Below, in pieces: positions 40,228-48,922 of a DNA stretch of 64,000 bases. Origin of the DNA: Microbacterium kunmingense. Lineage in GTDB: Bacteria; Actinomycetota; Actinomycetes; Actinomycetales; Microbacteriaceae. Numbering within the stretch: the stretch's first letter is position 1; every line of letters begins with the position of its first letter. The stretch spans positions 1 to 64,000 of the forward strand of contig NZ_JAKNUS010000014.1 of assembly GCF_023155745.1 (NCBI RefSeq). Direction: 5' to 3'. Under the pieces are notes generated by a model. It had not been told where the DNA came from. It did not search any database and saw only the letters and a program-made list of their open reading frames with translations. The position numbers and the translations under genes are program-made.

Positions 40228-40456
40228 AGTGACCGTGCAGAGTTGTCAGGCCCGCGGCGGCAGCGGGGGCCGCTGCGGCGACTGCTGCGACCGGGTGGCG
40301 CTCGGCGCCTGGTCGTGATCTGGGTCGCGACGTCGACCGGTCGCACCTGGATGCCTCCTACGGGCTCGCGACCCTGCCTGCCTGCCTGCCTGGTGCTGAT
40401 GCTCCCGCTGGGGAAGCGCAGCGAGCGCAGCCGCATCGGCGTTTCGCTGCATCCAG

Positions 40457-40505
40457 TGCAACGACAAACGGGACTAATGCAACGAAACGACCCCAAGTGC
40501 AACGA
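40457..40505. repeat. three TGCAACGA repeats at helical spacing
   Basis: TGCAACGA occurs at 40457, 40478 and 40498, that is, every 20-21 bases or two helical turns. It lies at the 3' side of the 82-residue minus gene and resembles a small iteron or operator array. Nothing else recognisable in 40228-40536. Confidence 0.6.
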
Positions 40506-40536
40506 GAACGCATTCCCGACAGCAGGCGGGCAGTAG

Positions 40537-40785
40537 CTACCGCCGGTTGCTCGTCGGCGGCCCGGTGTGCTTGATGTACTCCCACCAGGTGAACTCCACC
40601 GCGAGGCGCATCGCATCCTCCGGGAAGTACCCGATGAGCTGCCGCTCGGCAGGGTCACGATCGAACGTCACAGAGCGCAGCAGCCGGCGGCCGCGGACCT
40701 CGACGTAGCGAATGATCGCGATGCGCCGGCTCTTGTCGTACACGTACCAGACCCCCGGCTCGGGGGAGCGCTGCAACTGCGACAT
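40537..40785 (-). CDS. hypothetical protein (82 aa)
   Basis: ATG 40785 (MSQLQRSPEPGVWYVYDKSR) is favoured. The product is soluble and basic with a beta-rich first half (RRIAIIRYVEVRGRRLLRSV) and a C-terminal helix (AMRLAVEFTWWEYIKHTGPP). Unrecognised, divergent from the methylase gene; could be a controller of the restriction module, but has no visible HTH. Confidence 0.55.
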   Translation of the reverse strand: MSQLQRSPEPGVWYVYDKSRRIAIIRYVEVRGRRLLRSVTFDRDPAERQLIGYFPEDAMRLAVEFTWWEYIKHTGPPTSNRR

Positions 40786-40960
40786 AGGCGACCAGTGCTG
40801 CACCACGACGGTGACCGTAAGGCCATCCCCCGACACCAGCGGGACGGGATGGGATAGGTAGCAACTCGGCGTCCAGACAGGTCGGGCGACTCCCGTCCGC
40901 AACCGGGGGCTCCCTGCCGTCCCCGGTAACGTGTCTGACTGAGACGTAGGGGAGTATCGG

Positions 40961-42021
40961 GTGGCAGACAATGGCAAGCGTGCGAGCCTGCAAGCTGCGA
41001 AGGGCGCGCGCAACGATGAGTTTTACACGCTGTGGGCGGACATCGAACGCGAGATGAACGCGTACCTCGAGTACAACCCTGATGTGTTCCGGGGCAAGAC
41101 AGTACTGCTGCCGTGTGACGACCCGGAGTGGAGCAACTTCACTAAGTACTTCGCCGAGCAGTTCGAGTTCCTGGGGCTCAAGAAGCTCATCTCCACCTCG
41201 TACGCCCCCAACAGCAATCCCTTTGCTACCTCGTACACTCCGGCGCTGTTCGAGATGGAGGACCCCCGTTTCGACGAGACGAAGACTCGCGAGAACGGGA
41301 AGAAGTACGTGCTCGAAGCGAAAGACCTGAATGGGGATGGGCGGGTTGATCTCGACGACATGACGTGGGAATACCTCGAGGGGGACTGCGCGACGAGGCT
41401 GACCTCATCGTCACAAACCCGCCGTTCAGCCTGTTCCGTGAGTTCGTCGCGTGGCTGATGGCCGGCGATGTCCGGTTTTCGGTCATCGGTAACAGCAACG
41501 CGATCACGTACAAGGAGGTCTACCCACTGATCCAGGACAACGATCTGTGGCTGGGTGTGACCCGCGACGGTAACGGCTCGATGTGGTTCCGGATCCCCGA
41601 CGACGCACCGATCAAAGCCACCGGCCAGAAGGTCGAAGACGGGGTTCGCTATCAGACGGTCGGAAACTCGGCCTGGTTCACCAACATCGACCACGGTCGA
41701 CGTCACCAGCCGCTGCAGCTGATGTCCGAAGCGAAGAACATCCGGTACAGCAAGCACGCTCACGTCAAGGGCATCGGCTACGAGCGTTACGAGAATGAAG
41801 ACGCGATTGAGGTTCCGCGGCTGGACGCCATCCCGAGCGACTACCCCGGGCTGATGGGTGTCCCGATCACCTTTCTGGGCAAGTACAACCCCGAGCAGTT
41901 TGAGATCGTGCGCTTCCGTTATGGCAGAGACGGCAAAGATCTACGCCTGCCCGGGGGAAAGTCCCCCTACTTCCGCGTTCTCGTTCGCCACCGCGCACCC
42001 CAGATCAGAGAGACAGCATGA
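40961..42021 (+). pseudogene. EcoRI-type adenine-specific DNA methyltransferase, frameshifted
   Basis: GTG 40961 with AGGGGAGTATCGG. The first frame reads KGARNDEFYTLWADIEREMN, TVLLPCDDPEWSNFTKYFAE and LISTSYAP, the AdoMet-binding half of EcoRI-family N6-adenine methylases; it runs out after EYLEGDCATR. At about 41388 the code continues in another frame with DEADLIVTNPPFSLFREFVA, the NPPF catalytic motif, through to 42021. A one-base change separates the halves. Either a real inactivation or a sequencing indel; no slippery sequence is obvious. Confidence 0.82.
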
Positions 42022-43205
42022 AGACCGAGCTGAAGTTCATCAAGATCAGCGACCTCGTCACAGGTTTTCAGTACAGCGAGCTCGATGCGAAGGGTCTCTA
42101 CGGCCTGTCGGGCACGCTGACGATTCAGCCGGAGTATCAGCGACACTTCGTGTACGGGAACACCCCGCGCGAGGGCGCCGTCATCGACTCGCTGCTAAAG
42201 GAGTACCCGATCGGACTGATCTACTTCACCGATGTGACCGCGGGCTTCAACGACGGCAAGCAGCATCTCGAGGTGCTCGACGGCCAGCAGCGCATCACCT
42301 CGATCGGTCGCTTCGTGACGAACAAGTTCGCGGTAAAGGTCGGTGGCCGCGAGCGGTACTTCTCGTCGCTGTCGGACACCGAGAAGGAACTGATCATGGA
42401 CCGCGAGCTGCTGGTCTACGTGTGCGAGGGCACCGAGCCCGAGATAAAGGCCTGGTTCCAGACAATCAACACCGCAGGCGTCGAGCTGACCCGGCAGGAG
42501 CTGCGCAACGCCGCATACTCCGGTCCGTTCGTTACGCTCGCCAAGGCCGAGTTCTCGAACGCGCGGAACGCGCTGCAGCAGAAGTGGGCGAGCTTCGTCA
42601 AGGGCGACCCGCTCCGCCAGGAGGTCCTCGAGGTCGCGCTCAAGTGGGTCGCCGCATCCAAGGCCCAGGAGATCGACGACTATATGTCGCTGCATCGGCA
42701 CGACACGACGATCGACGAGCTGCAGGCCTACTTCACAACGGTCATCGAGTGGGTCGAGACGACGTTCGGGGGGCGCACCGACTCAGAGATGAGAGGGCTG
42801 GCGTGGGCTGATTTGTACGAGCGCTTCGGCAACAACCCCTACAACGGTCGCGTCGTGAGCGCGCGCGTGGGCGAGCTGCTCAGCAGCGGTGCCGTGCATG
42901 ACCGAAAGGGGGTGTACGAGTACGTCCTCGGCGGCGAGACGCAGCCGCGCTTGCTCAACATCCGCCTGTTCGAAGATAAGGACAAGAAGGTCAAGTACGC
43001 ACAGCAGACGGCGGCGGCGGAGGCGGCCGGCACCTCGAACTGCCCGGCGTGCGTGTTCGCGGGCGACGCCAACGCGACGAAGATCTGGTCGCTGAAGGAG
43101 ATGGACGCTGACCACGTCACGGCCTGGTCGAAGGGCGGCGCGACGGACATCAGCAATCTGACGATGCTGTGCACGACGCACAATCGTCAGAAGGGCAACC
43201 GCTAG
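42018..43205 (+). CDS. DUF262 plus HNH endonuclease protein (GmrSD-like)
   Basis: ATG 42018 overlaps the methylase stop. The 395-residue product has an N-terminal DUF262 domain ([36 protein letters not shown] with the DGQQR motif) and a C-terminal HNH nuclease with CPACVF, then [20 protein letters not shown] and [16 protein letters not shown]262/HNH proteins include GmrSD-type restriction enzymes. Pairing with an EcoRI-like methylase suggests a restriction-modification unit whose nuclease is intact while the methylase reads as broken. Confidence 0.85.
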   Translation: MKTELKFIKISDLVTGFQYSELDAKGLYGLSGTLTIQPEYQRHFVYGNTPREGAVIDSLLKEYPIGLIYFTDVTAGFNDGKQHLEVLDGQQRITSIGRFVTNKFAVKVGGRERYFSSLSDTEKELIMDRELLVYVCEGTEPEIKAWFQTINTAGVELTRQELRNAAYSGPFVTLAKAEFSNARNALQQKWASFVKGDPLRQEVLEVALKWVAASKAQEIDDYMSLHRHDTTIDELQAYFTTVIEWVETTFGGRTDSEMRGLAWADLYERFGNNPYNGRVVSARVGELLSSGAVHDRKGVYEYVLGGETQPRLLNIRLFEDKDKKVKYAQQTAAAEAAGTSNCPACVFAGDANATKIWSLKEMDADHVTAWSKGGATDISNLTMLCTTHNRQKGNR

Positions 43206-43297
43206 AACGGCACGCTGAGGCATCCAGCGGTTTCGCCATCACTGCCGGCGCCGGCCAACGCGCTCCTTCGACAGATCGAGCGACCTAAGCTCTGAGC

Positions 43298-43462
43298 ATG
43301 TTCGACGGCAACGATGATGTGTCCCACGCTCGTCGTCGACGATTTGAGAGGGAACACCTCTCGCTGGACGTGCCGAACTGTCCTGGGTGCCTCCACCCCA
43401 TGATCCCCGCCACTGACGGCAGCGAGTGGGTGTGTGAGCGCTCGGTTTGTGTGGGCCGATAA
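43298..43462 (+). CDS. 54-aa zinc-ribbon-like peptide
   Basis: ATG 43298 gives MFDGNDDVSHARRRRFEREH then a compact CPGCLHP...WVCERSVC pattern, CxxC followed by CxxxxC, typical of a small zinc ribbon. No ribosome site beyond a weak purine patch. The frame ends at 43462, before the toxin operon promoter. Too short for certainty. Confidence 0.45.
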   Translation: MFDGNDDVSHARRRRFEREHLSLDVPNCPGCLHPMIPATDGSEWVCERSVCVGR

Positions 43463-43514
43463 CGATCGATTCCGGCACGAGCGCCGAGCGCACCGCGGCG
43501 ACGTCGACACGCCG

Positions 43515-43581
43515 TGCCGAAACCCTGTGCCGAAACCCTCTTGTGCCGAAACCTCCTATAGACCGTTTTCGGGATAAACGG
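43515..43581 (+). promoter_or_regulatory. promoter/operator of the Fic operon with three direct repeats and an inverted repeat
   Basis: TGCCGAAACC occurs at 43515, 43528 and 43544. Then CCGTTT (43563-43568) pairs with AAACGG (43576-43581). TAGACT at 43582 could serve as a -10 element. The GTG of the antitoxin-like gene is 31 bases on. Probably binds the antitoxin or an antitoxin-toxin complex. Confidence 0.6.
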
Positions 43582-43611
43582 TAGACTGTAGGGAGACGAA
43601 GGGAGCCCATC

Positions 43612-43854
43612 GTGGCTGAGACGTTCACCGTCGAGGAGCAGTGGCCGGAGCTGTTCGCGCAGCTCGACGAGACGCAGCGCGACAGCGTGCGCCAGGCCCT
43701 CGCCGCGGGATGGCACGAGGGGTTCACTCCGACCCGTGAGGACGTCGAGAACGTGACCGATTACGCCCGCGGGGCGATCGACCTCGCGGAGTACCGTCGA
43801 CGTGGCCACGCTGCCGCTCGCCGCGCTGCCGGCGTCGTCGGCGCCGGCCGCTGA
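43612..43854 (+). CDS. VbhA-like antitoxin
   Basis: GTG 43612 follows GACGAAGGGAGCCC. The 80-residue product is helical: DSVRQALAAGWHEGFTPTRE, then DYARGAIDLAEYRRRGHAAA, the pattern of antitoxin VbhA proteins that insert an inhibitory helix in front of the Fic active site. The usual Ser of the inhibitory SxxxEG motif appears as Ala (AAGWHEG). Its end overlaps the Fic gene by 53 bases. Confidence 0.78.
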   Translation: MAETFTVEEQWPELFAQLDETQRDSVRQALAAGWHEGFTPTREDVENVTDYARGAIDLAEYRRRGHAAARRAAGVVGAGR

Positions 43855-44665
43855 CGTGGCGTCCCGGTTCGATAGCTGGGAGTCGTACTTTTACCCCGAC
43901 ACGATCGACCCGCTGACGGGGATCGGGACGCTCCGCAACCTCTACGACGAGCGCGACGCTCAGGTGCTGGCTCGGATGGAGTACACCGACACGACCGTGC
44001 GGGCCGTGCAGCTCGGCAACGGCGAGGCCGACGTGCCGCGAACGTACGACGGGGCGCACCTACGCGCGATCCACGGGCACCTGTTTCAAGACGTCTACGA
44101 GTGGGCGGGGGAGTACCGCACCGTGAACATGTCGAAGGGTCCGGGGCGAGGCTTTGGTGACGTCAAGACGGGCGAGGTCGACCGGTATCTGTCGGACGTG
44201 CAGCAGCTCGTCACGTCAGCGGACTGGGGCAAGCTCAGCCGGAACGATTTCATCGCGACCGCCTCGACCGTGTTCGCGTACGTCAACCAGGCTCACCCGT
44301 TCCGGGAGGGCAACGGACGCACGTCGAAGGTGTTCATGGCGCACGTGGCCGAGCAGTCGCCGTACCGGTTCGACTTCGCCCGCGTGAGCCCGGAGCGGTG
44401 GAACGCGGGATCGGCGCTGAGCCGCCCTGACCTGTACGCGTACGCGCCCGACCCGACGTCGCTCGTGCCGGTGTTCGCCGCGGTGACCGTCGAGCGCAGC
44501 GCACCGCAGGTAAGCTCCGATCGGGCCGCTCAGGTGCGTTCCGCGCTGAGCGCGTCGTACCCGCGTTCCGCGGCCGACGCGACGAGGCAGACCCCGCAGC
44601 AGGGCACCCAGGCCCGCCGGGGCACCGCCGGCTATCGCTCCGACCGGGGGAGCGGTCGGGAGTGA
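43802..44665 (+). CDS. Fic-family AMP-transferase toxin
   Basis: GTG 43802 has GCGGAG in range; GTG 43856 just after the antitoxin stop is an alternative. The 287-residue product has the Fic core IHGHLFQDVYEWAGEYRTVN, FAYVNQAHPF and the catalytic motif HPFREGNGRTSKVF with the conserved His and the GNGR anion hole intact. The C-terminal 90 residues are low-complexity and may be a secretion or translocation tail. Fic toxins AMPylate host targets; in conjugative elements they can act as stability modules or transferred effectors. Confidence 0.92.
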   Translation: MATLPLAALPASSAPAADVASRFDSWESYFYPDTIDPLTGIGTLRNLYDERDAQVLARMEYTDTTVRAVQLGNGEADVPRTYDGAHLRAIHGHLFQDVYEWAGEYRTVNMSKGPGRGFGDVKTGEVDRYLSDVQQLVTSADWGKLSRNDFIATASTVFAYVNQAHPFREGNGRTSKVFMAHVAEQSPYRFDFARVSPERWNAGSALSRPDLYAYAPDPTSLVPVFAAVTVERSAPQVSSDRAAQVRSALSASYPRSAADATRQTPQQGTQARRGTAGYRSDRGSGRE

Positions 44666-44667
44666 AG

Positions 44668-44805
44668 ATGACTGAGCCCGAGCGCGCGCAGACAGCATCC
44701 GACGTGAAGCGATCGCGCACGCGCGGGGAGGGCACCCCGGTCTATGACCAGCTCGCCGCCGAGCAGGAGCGGCGGGCACGAGAGCAGCAGGAGGTTGAGG
44801 GATGA
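44668..44805 (+). CDS. small charged peptide (45 aa) upstream of the resolvase
   Basis: ATG 44668, two bases after the Fic stop, encodes MTEPERAQTASDVKRSRTRG then a charged helix (LAAEQERRAREQQEVEG). Its stop overlaps the resolvase ATG (ATGA). Likely a small conserved accessory frame; function unknown. Confidence 0.5.
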   Translation: MTEPERAQTASDVKRSRTRGEGTPVYDQLAAEQERRAREQQEVEG

Positions 44806-45389
44806 CGAACGTCGTCGGCTACGCCCGTGTGTCTAAGCGGGAGCAGAACCCCGCCGCCCAGGAGGCCGAGTTGCGCGCGGCTGGCGCTTCTCGTGTGTTC
44901 GTCGACCAAGGCGAGTCCAGCCGCATCGCAGACCGTCCCCAGTGGCGCGCGTGCCTTGACTACCTCCGGAAGGGCGACACCCTTCTGGTGCGCCGCCTCG
45001 ACCGGCTGGGAGGCACGGAGCGGATCATCATCGAGACGCTGCACGACCTCGACCGACGAGGAGTGAACATCAAGAGCCTGACGGAGCCGATGATCGACAC
45101 TACGACCCCGATGGGCCGTGCGCTGTTCGGGATGGTCGCCGTGTTCGCGCAGCTGCGCGTCGACACGATCCGGGAGAACACGATGCGCGGCCTCGCCCAC
45201 GCCAAGGCGCAGGGGCGGGTCGGTGGACGGCCGTCGAAGATGACGCCGGAGAAGATCGCACAGGCGCAGCGGATGCGTGCCGAGAATCGCAGCCTCGACC
45301 ACATCGCCGCGGTGCTCAGCGTCGGCAAGTCGACTGTTGCCCGAGCGCTGAGCAGGGCGGATCAGGAACTCACTCAGACGCAGCGGTAG
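44802..45389 (+). CDS. serine recombinase (resolvase/invertase)
   Basis: ATG 44802 follows AGGAGGTTGAGGG. The 195-residue product begins NVVGYARVSKREQNPAAQEA with the catalytic Ser, continues TLLVRRLDRLGGTERIIIET (Arg motif) and TPMGRALFGMVAVFAQLRVD, then GLAHAKAQGRVGGRPSKMTP and a C-terminal HTH (LDHIAAVLSVGKSTVARALS). Length fits Tn3-type resolvases that dissolve plasmid multimers. The DRLGR of the family is DRLGG here, a small deviation. Confidence 0.9.
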   Translation: MTNVVGYARVSKREQNPAAQEAELRAAGASRVFVDQGESSRIADRPQWRACLDYLRKGDTLLVRRLDRLGGTERIIIETLHDLDRRGVNIKSLTEPMIDTTTPMGRALFGMVAVFAQLRVDTIRENTMRGLAHAKAQGRVGGRPSKMTPEKIAQAQRMRAENRSLDHIAAVLSVGKSTVARALSRADQELTQTQR

Positions 45390-45618
45390 CGTCGCTCTGG
45401 TCATCGCGGAGCAGGACGCCCGGGGCGACGTCGAGGGCGGCGGCTATCGCGTTCAGCTCGTCGACGGTGAGGCCCGCCGGCTTGGTCAGGTGTAGCCGCC
45501 GGGTGAGCGTGCGCAGCTTGATCCCGGTCGCGTCCGACAACCACTCGACCGTCAGGCCGCGAGTGTCGAGCGCGCGCCGGATGCGCTGTGCGACCTCCAC
45601 GGCGATAGAGCGCGTCAT
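45370..45618 (-). CDS. XRE-family helix-turn-helix regulator
   Basis: ATG 45618 overlaps the stop of the upstream 74-residue frame. The 82-residue product is a single HTH_3/XRE domain (VAQRIRRALDTRGLTVEWLS, DATGIKLRTLTRRL, LTVDELNAIAAALDVAPGVL). The 3' end overlaps the convergent resolvase gene by about 20 bases. Probable regulator of this end of the element. Confidence 0.82.
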   Translation of the reverse strand: MTRSIAVEVAQRIRRALDTRGLTVEWLSDATGIKLRTLTRRLHLTKPAGLTVDELNAIAAALDVAPGVLLRDDQSDATAASE

Positions 45619-45839
45619 CGTCCGTCGCCCCCCGTCTCGTCCTCGCGAGTGAGTGTGTCGATCACCGTCACGACGTCGCTCCCTGGCACCGTCACGGATG
45701 CCGCGAGCCGGTAGCCGGAGCGCCCGCAATCGTAGAGCTGTTGGTCACGCTCGCTCACGTTCCGCAGGAGCCGGCCGCGCTCATCGTCCGACGTCGGCAG
45801 TGTCGTTGTGAGCGTTGCGAAACTCACGGGTCCACTCAT
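45615..45839 (-). CDS. hypothetical protein (74 aa)
   Basis: ATG 45839 has an A/G-rich leader (CAAGGAGAACGG). The product begins MSGPVSFATLTTTLPTSDDE and has a beta-strand-rich half (YRLAASVTVPGSDVVTVIDT). It is translationally coupled to the XRE gene (ATGA). Unrecognised; maybe a partner of the regulator. Confidence 0.6.
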   Translation of the reverse strand: MSGPVSFATLTTTLPTSDDERGRLLRNVSERDQQLYDCGRSGYRLAASVTVPGSDVVTVIDTLTREDETGGDGR

Positions 45840-45945
45840 CGCTCGATACCGTTCTCCTTGTTGTGTGTCCGGTGAAAGTTGGAAGTTCGGCGGTACGCCG
45901 AGCTGCCGGCTTTCTCGGAACACTTGCCGCCTTGCACGCAGCGGA

Positions 45946-46008
45946 GAGCCGGTCAAGGGGAGCCCGCAGGGCTCTCCCGAAGGGACGCGAAGCGCCCTTG
46001 ACGGGCTC
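45946..46008 (-). terminator. long nested hairpin
   Basis: GAGCCGGTCAAGGG (45946) pairs with CCCTTGACGGGCTC (ending 46008) with one mismatch, and an inner stem GGGAGCCC/GGGCTC lies within. It follows the 123-residue gene and probably ends its transcript. 45840-46095 contains no gene. Confidence 0.7.
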
Positions 46009-46095
46009 GGGAGCGGAGTGCAACCCCGCAACGCGGGGACACACGAAAGCCCCCACGCCGCACAGCGGGACGTGGGGCCGGAACCGTGCGCGCGA

Positions 46096-46467
46096 TCACC
46101 CCTCCGTAGAAGCCTCCGACTGCGATTCGTCAGCCGCCGCGGGTGCCGAGCTAGCCGCCGGCTTGCGCGTCGACCGACGCCGCGTGCGCGCCTTCTTATC
46201 GGGCTCAGAGAACCCGATCTTGCGCAGCTCGTCCGCAGACCATCCGGCACTGAGAGCGGCCGAATAGGCGCGCACGTCCTCGCGCTCGGCGGTCGCGATC
46301 CGCTCAGCGATCCGCGCCTGTAGATCAGCCAGCTCGCGCGCCGTCTCGTCGCGCACATCGGTCAGCTCTTGCCGCGCCTCCGCGACGGTACGAACCGCTG
46401 TCAGGCGGTCATCCTGTAGACGCCGTGCGCGCTCGATTGCTTCCTCTGGTGTCAGTTGCGTAGCCAT
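46096..46467 (-). CDS. coiled-coil protein (123 aa), divergent from mobC
   Basis: ATG 46467 is favoured; the longer open frame extends into the putative oriT. The product MATQLTPEEAIERARRLQDD has a long coiled coil (RQELTDVRDETARELADLQA), then an HTH-like SAALSAGWSADELRKIGFSE and a basic disordered tail with repeated Arg. It could be a relaxosome accessory or oriT-binding factor given its place divergent to mobC. Not recognised. Confidence 0.65.
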   Translation of the reverse strand: MATQLTPEEAIERARRLQDDRLTAVRTVAEARQELTDVRDETARELADLQARIAERIATAEREDVRAYSAALSAGWSADELRKIGFSEPDKKARTRRRSTRKPAASSAPAAADESQSEASTEG

Positions 46468-46721
46468 GCACTCATCGTACGAAGCGCAGCGCCGCACGTC
46501 GACGCCTGTCGACACATCAAAAGCACGCCGAGGCGAAGCCCCGACCACTCCCGTCTGTCGACGTGAGCGAAGCCGAATGGAGTCTGAGACGGAGCAAGCT
46601 ATACATTTAGCTGGGCTAACTGGGCCTTTCCTCTCGACAGTCTTCGACGGGTGCGGCACACTGGACGTGTGGTCCCCGCACGGGGCGGGGTCGCTGCGCT
46701 GGGCGGGGAGGAGGGGATCGC
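46468..46721. other. candidate origin of transfer (oriT)
   Basis: This 254-base gap between divergent genes precedes mobC and the relaxase. It has GTCGAC-GCCT-GTCGAC near 46499-46514, a perfect CCCCG-CA-CGGGG near 46676-46687 followed by CGGGG, and lower GC in the centre (CTATACATTTAGCTGGGC). Position and palindromes fit an oriT, but no nic consensus is recognised. Confidence 0.4.
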
Positions 46722-47120
46722 ATGTCAGACGAGACGGCAACCGAGCCCCGAACAGAGCGGCGTCGGCGTGCGAATGCCCCCGGAGGACGGCAGCACAAGC
46801 ACGAAGTGAAGGTGACGGCCGAGGAGGAGGGCCGGCTGCTGCGCCTCGCGCTCGCTCAGCGGGTGACCATCCCGCGTCTGCTGGTCGAGACGACGCTCGC
46901 ATCCGAGACGGGGGAGACGGTCACAGAGCGGCGCAACGCGATCGGGAAGCTGTTCGAGCTACACCGGCTGTTGGCCGCCGTGTCGAACAACGTCAACCAG
47001 ATCGCGAAGGCCACGAATGCGACCGGTCAACGGCAGGCAGAGACGGACGCCACACTCGCCGCGGTGCGACGTGTCGCGGAGCGCATCGACGCGGCCGTGG
47101 ACGAGCTGAGCCTGTCATGA
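46722..47120 (+). CDS. MobC-like relaxosome protein
   Basis: ATG 46722 follows GGGGAGGAGGGGATCGC. The 132-residue product has a basic leader (RTERRRRANAPGGRQHKHEV), a ribbon-helix-helix-like start (KVTAEEEGRLLRLALAQRVT) and the MobC signature LAAVSNNVNQIAKATNATGQ near the end. It helps open oriT for the relaxase, encoded by the next gene with overlapping stop and start. Confidence 0.88.
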   Translation: MSDETATEPRTERRRRANAPGGRQHKHEVKVTAEEEGRLLRLALAQRVTIPRLLVETTLASETGETVTERRNAIGKLFELHRLLAAVSNNVNQIAKATNATGQRQAETDATLAAVRRVAERIDAAVDELSLS

Positions 47121-48907
47121 TGCCGAACGTCACACGCGGGGATCGGATGGCCGGCCTGGTGTCCTACCTCGTCGGTGGCGGTCGCCACAATGAGCACACG
47201 GAGCCGCACCTGGTGGCCGGCGATCACGCGCTGATGGCGTGGTACGACGATGCCGAGTTGAGCGGCGAGAATGCGAAGGCGATCGCGCGGCACCTGGACC
47301 GGCCGCGCACCGCTATGGGCGTCGACGTGAAGGGCGGGCACGTGTGGCACGCCTCGCTGTCGCTGCGCGCCGAGGAGGGCATCCGTACCGATCAGGAGTG
47401 GGCCGCGATCGCGCAGGACTTTGTGTCCGCGATGGGGTTCGACGACAACGACGGAACCAAGTCCCCGTGCCGTTGGGTCGCGATCCGCCACGGCCTCTCG
47501 CAGGCCGGGAACGACCACGTGCACATCGCCGTGAACCTCGTCCGCGAGGACGGCACCAAAGCATCGACACACCTGGACTACCAGCGCGCGCAGAACGCCG
47601 CACGAGCCCTCGAAGTGAAGTACGGCCTGGAGCAGTTGGAGTCGACGAAGGGTGAGCGCGCGACGCGCGGCTACAGCCCCGCGGAGCAGGCGCGCGTCGA
47701 GGAGCGATCGGCGCTCATGGCGCAGCGCAAGTACGAACAGCACGCGGCGCGCATCGGGGGAGAGCAGCCCGAATGGCACCGTCTCGACCCGAGAGAGCGA
47801 CAGGCGCGCATCACGGCTGAGGTGCGACTGAACGCACCCCGCAACGACCTCGCGCGCAGCGTGCGAGCAGCGGCCGGCGCGAGCGAGAACGAAGCCGAGT
47901 TTGTGCGCCGGTTACGCCGCTCGGGCGTCCTCGTGCGGCCGCGGTTTGCCGAAGGCACCACGGACGTCATCACCGGCTACTCGGTGGCAAGCCGGCCCTC
48001 CAACGGCGAACGTCCGATCTGGTACGGCGGCGGCCAGATGGGCCGCGACCTCACCCTGCCGAGGCTCCGCGAAGGATGGCCCGACACCGCGGCGGGAGCG
48101 ACCGACGCGGCCGCCGAGTGGCAGGCAGCGAAGCGCGGCCGCCGGCCCGTTGCGCCGGGTCGCGAGATGCGCGAACCAGACCCCGAGCTGTGGCATCGGC
48201 ACACCGAGGAAGTCGCGGAGCTCCGCGAGCAATTGCGCGCCGTCCCGCTCGACGACCGCGACACCTGGTCGACCGTCGCACGGCAGACCGCAGGCGCGTT
48301 CGCGGCATGGTCGAACGCCGTCGAGGAGACGCCGGGCGACCTGGCCGAAGCATCCGACGCACTGGCGAAGTCGGCGCAGACCTACCGTCGACCGGTGAAG
48401 CCGCAACGCGCCGGCCGGGTCGCCATGTCGGGCGCGACGATGCTCCTCGCCAGCGTCGCGCGAGGCGGCCAAGGGACGGCGGCGCAGCTGGCACTCCTGC
48501 GCCAGCTCATGAACCTCTCCCAGGCCGTCTACGACGCCGCCAAAGCAGCGGGAGAAGCGCGCCAGGCGGCGAACGTCGCCACCGCCGTGCGCGAGCGCGT
48601 GATGAACGTCCGCCGCCAGCTCGAAGCGGCCCCCGTGGCCGCGCCGACGTCGACCACCACGTCGCCCACCACGTCGCCCACCACGTCGACCGCCACGGCG
48701 ACCGCCACGGCGACCGCCACGGCGACCGCACCGAAGGTTGACCGCGCCGCGATCGTCGACGCATCGGTGCAGGAAGCGCTCGAGCGGATGCAGCGCGCGG
48801 AAGAGAACCGCAGCAAGACCACCGGCTCGCCGGTCCCGCCCCAGGTGGAGCCCGCGCGGCCGCGCACCACGACGAAGCCGGGCGCGGATCGCGGCCCGGA
48901 GCGATAA
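47117..48907 (+). CDS. relaxase/mobilization nuclease (MobA/VirD2-like)
   Basis: ATG 47117 overlaps the MobC stop; ATG 47120 is equally possible. The 596-residue product opens MPNVTRGDRMAGLVSYLVGG with a candidate catalytic Tyr near residue 17, then HVWHASLSLRAEEG and GNDHVHIAVNLVREDGTK, the histidine metal site of MOB relaxases. A long helical C-terminal half follows, with a Thr/Ala/Pro linker made by a 12-bp repeat near residues 512-538. It nicks oriT and pilots the strand to the VirD4 at 8.1 kb. Confidence 0.9.
   Translation: MMPNVTRGDRMAGLVSYLVGGGRHNEHTEPHLVAGDHALMAWYDDAELSGENAKAIARHLDRPRTAMGVDVKGGHVWHASLSLRAEEGIRTDQEWAAIAQDFVSAMGFDDNDGTKSPCRWVAIRHGLSQAGNDHVHIAVNLVREDGTKASTHLDYQRAQNAARALEVKYGLEQLESTKGERATRGYSPAEQARVEERSALMAQRKYEQHAARIGGEQPEWHRLDPRERQARITAEVRLNAPRNDLARSVRAAAGASENEAEFVRRLRRSGVLVRPRFAEGTTDVITGYSVASRPSNGERPIWYGGGQMGRDLTLPRLREGWPDTAAGATDAAAEWQAAKRGRRPVAPGREMREPDPELWHRHTEEVAELREQLRAVPLDDRDTWSTVARQTAGAFAAWSNAVEETPGDLAEASDALAKSAQTYRRPVKPQRAGRVAMSGATMLLASVARGGQGTAAQLALLRQLMNLSQAVYDAAKAAGEARQAANVATAVRERVMNVRRQLEAAPVAAPTSTTTSPTTSPTTSTATATATATATATAPKVDRAAIVDASVQEALERMQRAEENRSKTTGSPVPPQVEPARPRTTTKPGADRGPER
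48647..48730 (+). repeat. seven 12-bp tandem repeats inside the relaxase gene
   Basis: Units such as ACGTCGCCCACC and ACGGCGACCGCC follow one another seven times in frame and encode a Thr/Ser/Pro then Thr/Ala linker. Each copy adds four residues, so length can vary between isolates without breaking the gene. Confidence 0.9.
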
Positions 48908-48922
48908 GGAAGGACCCTGTTC

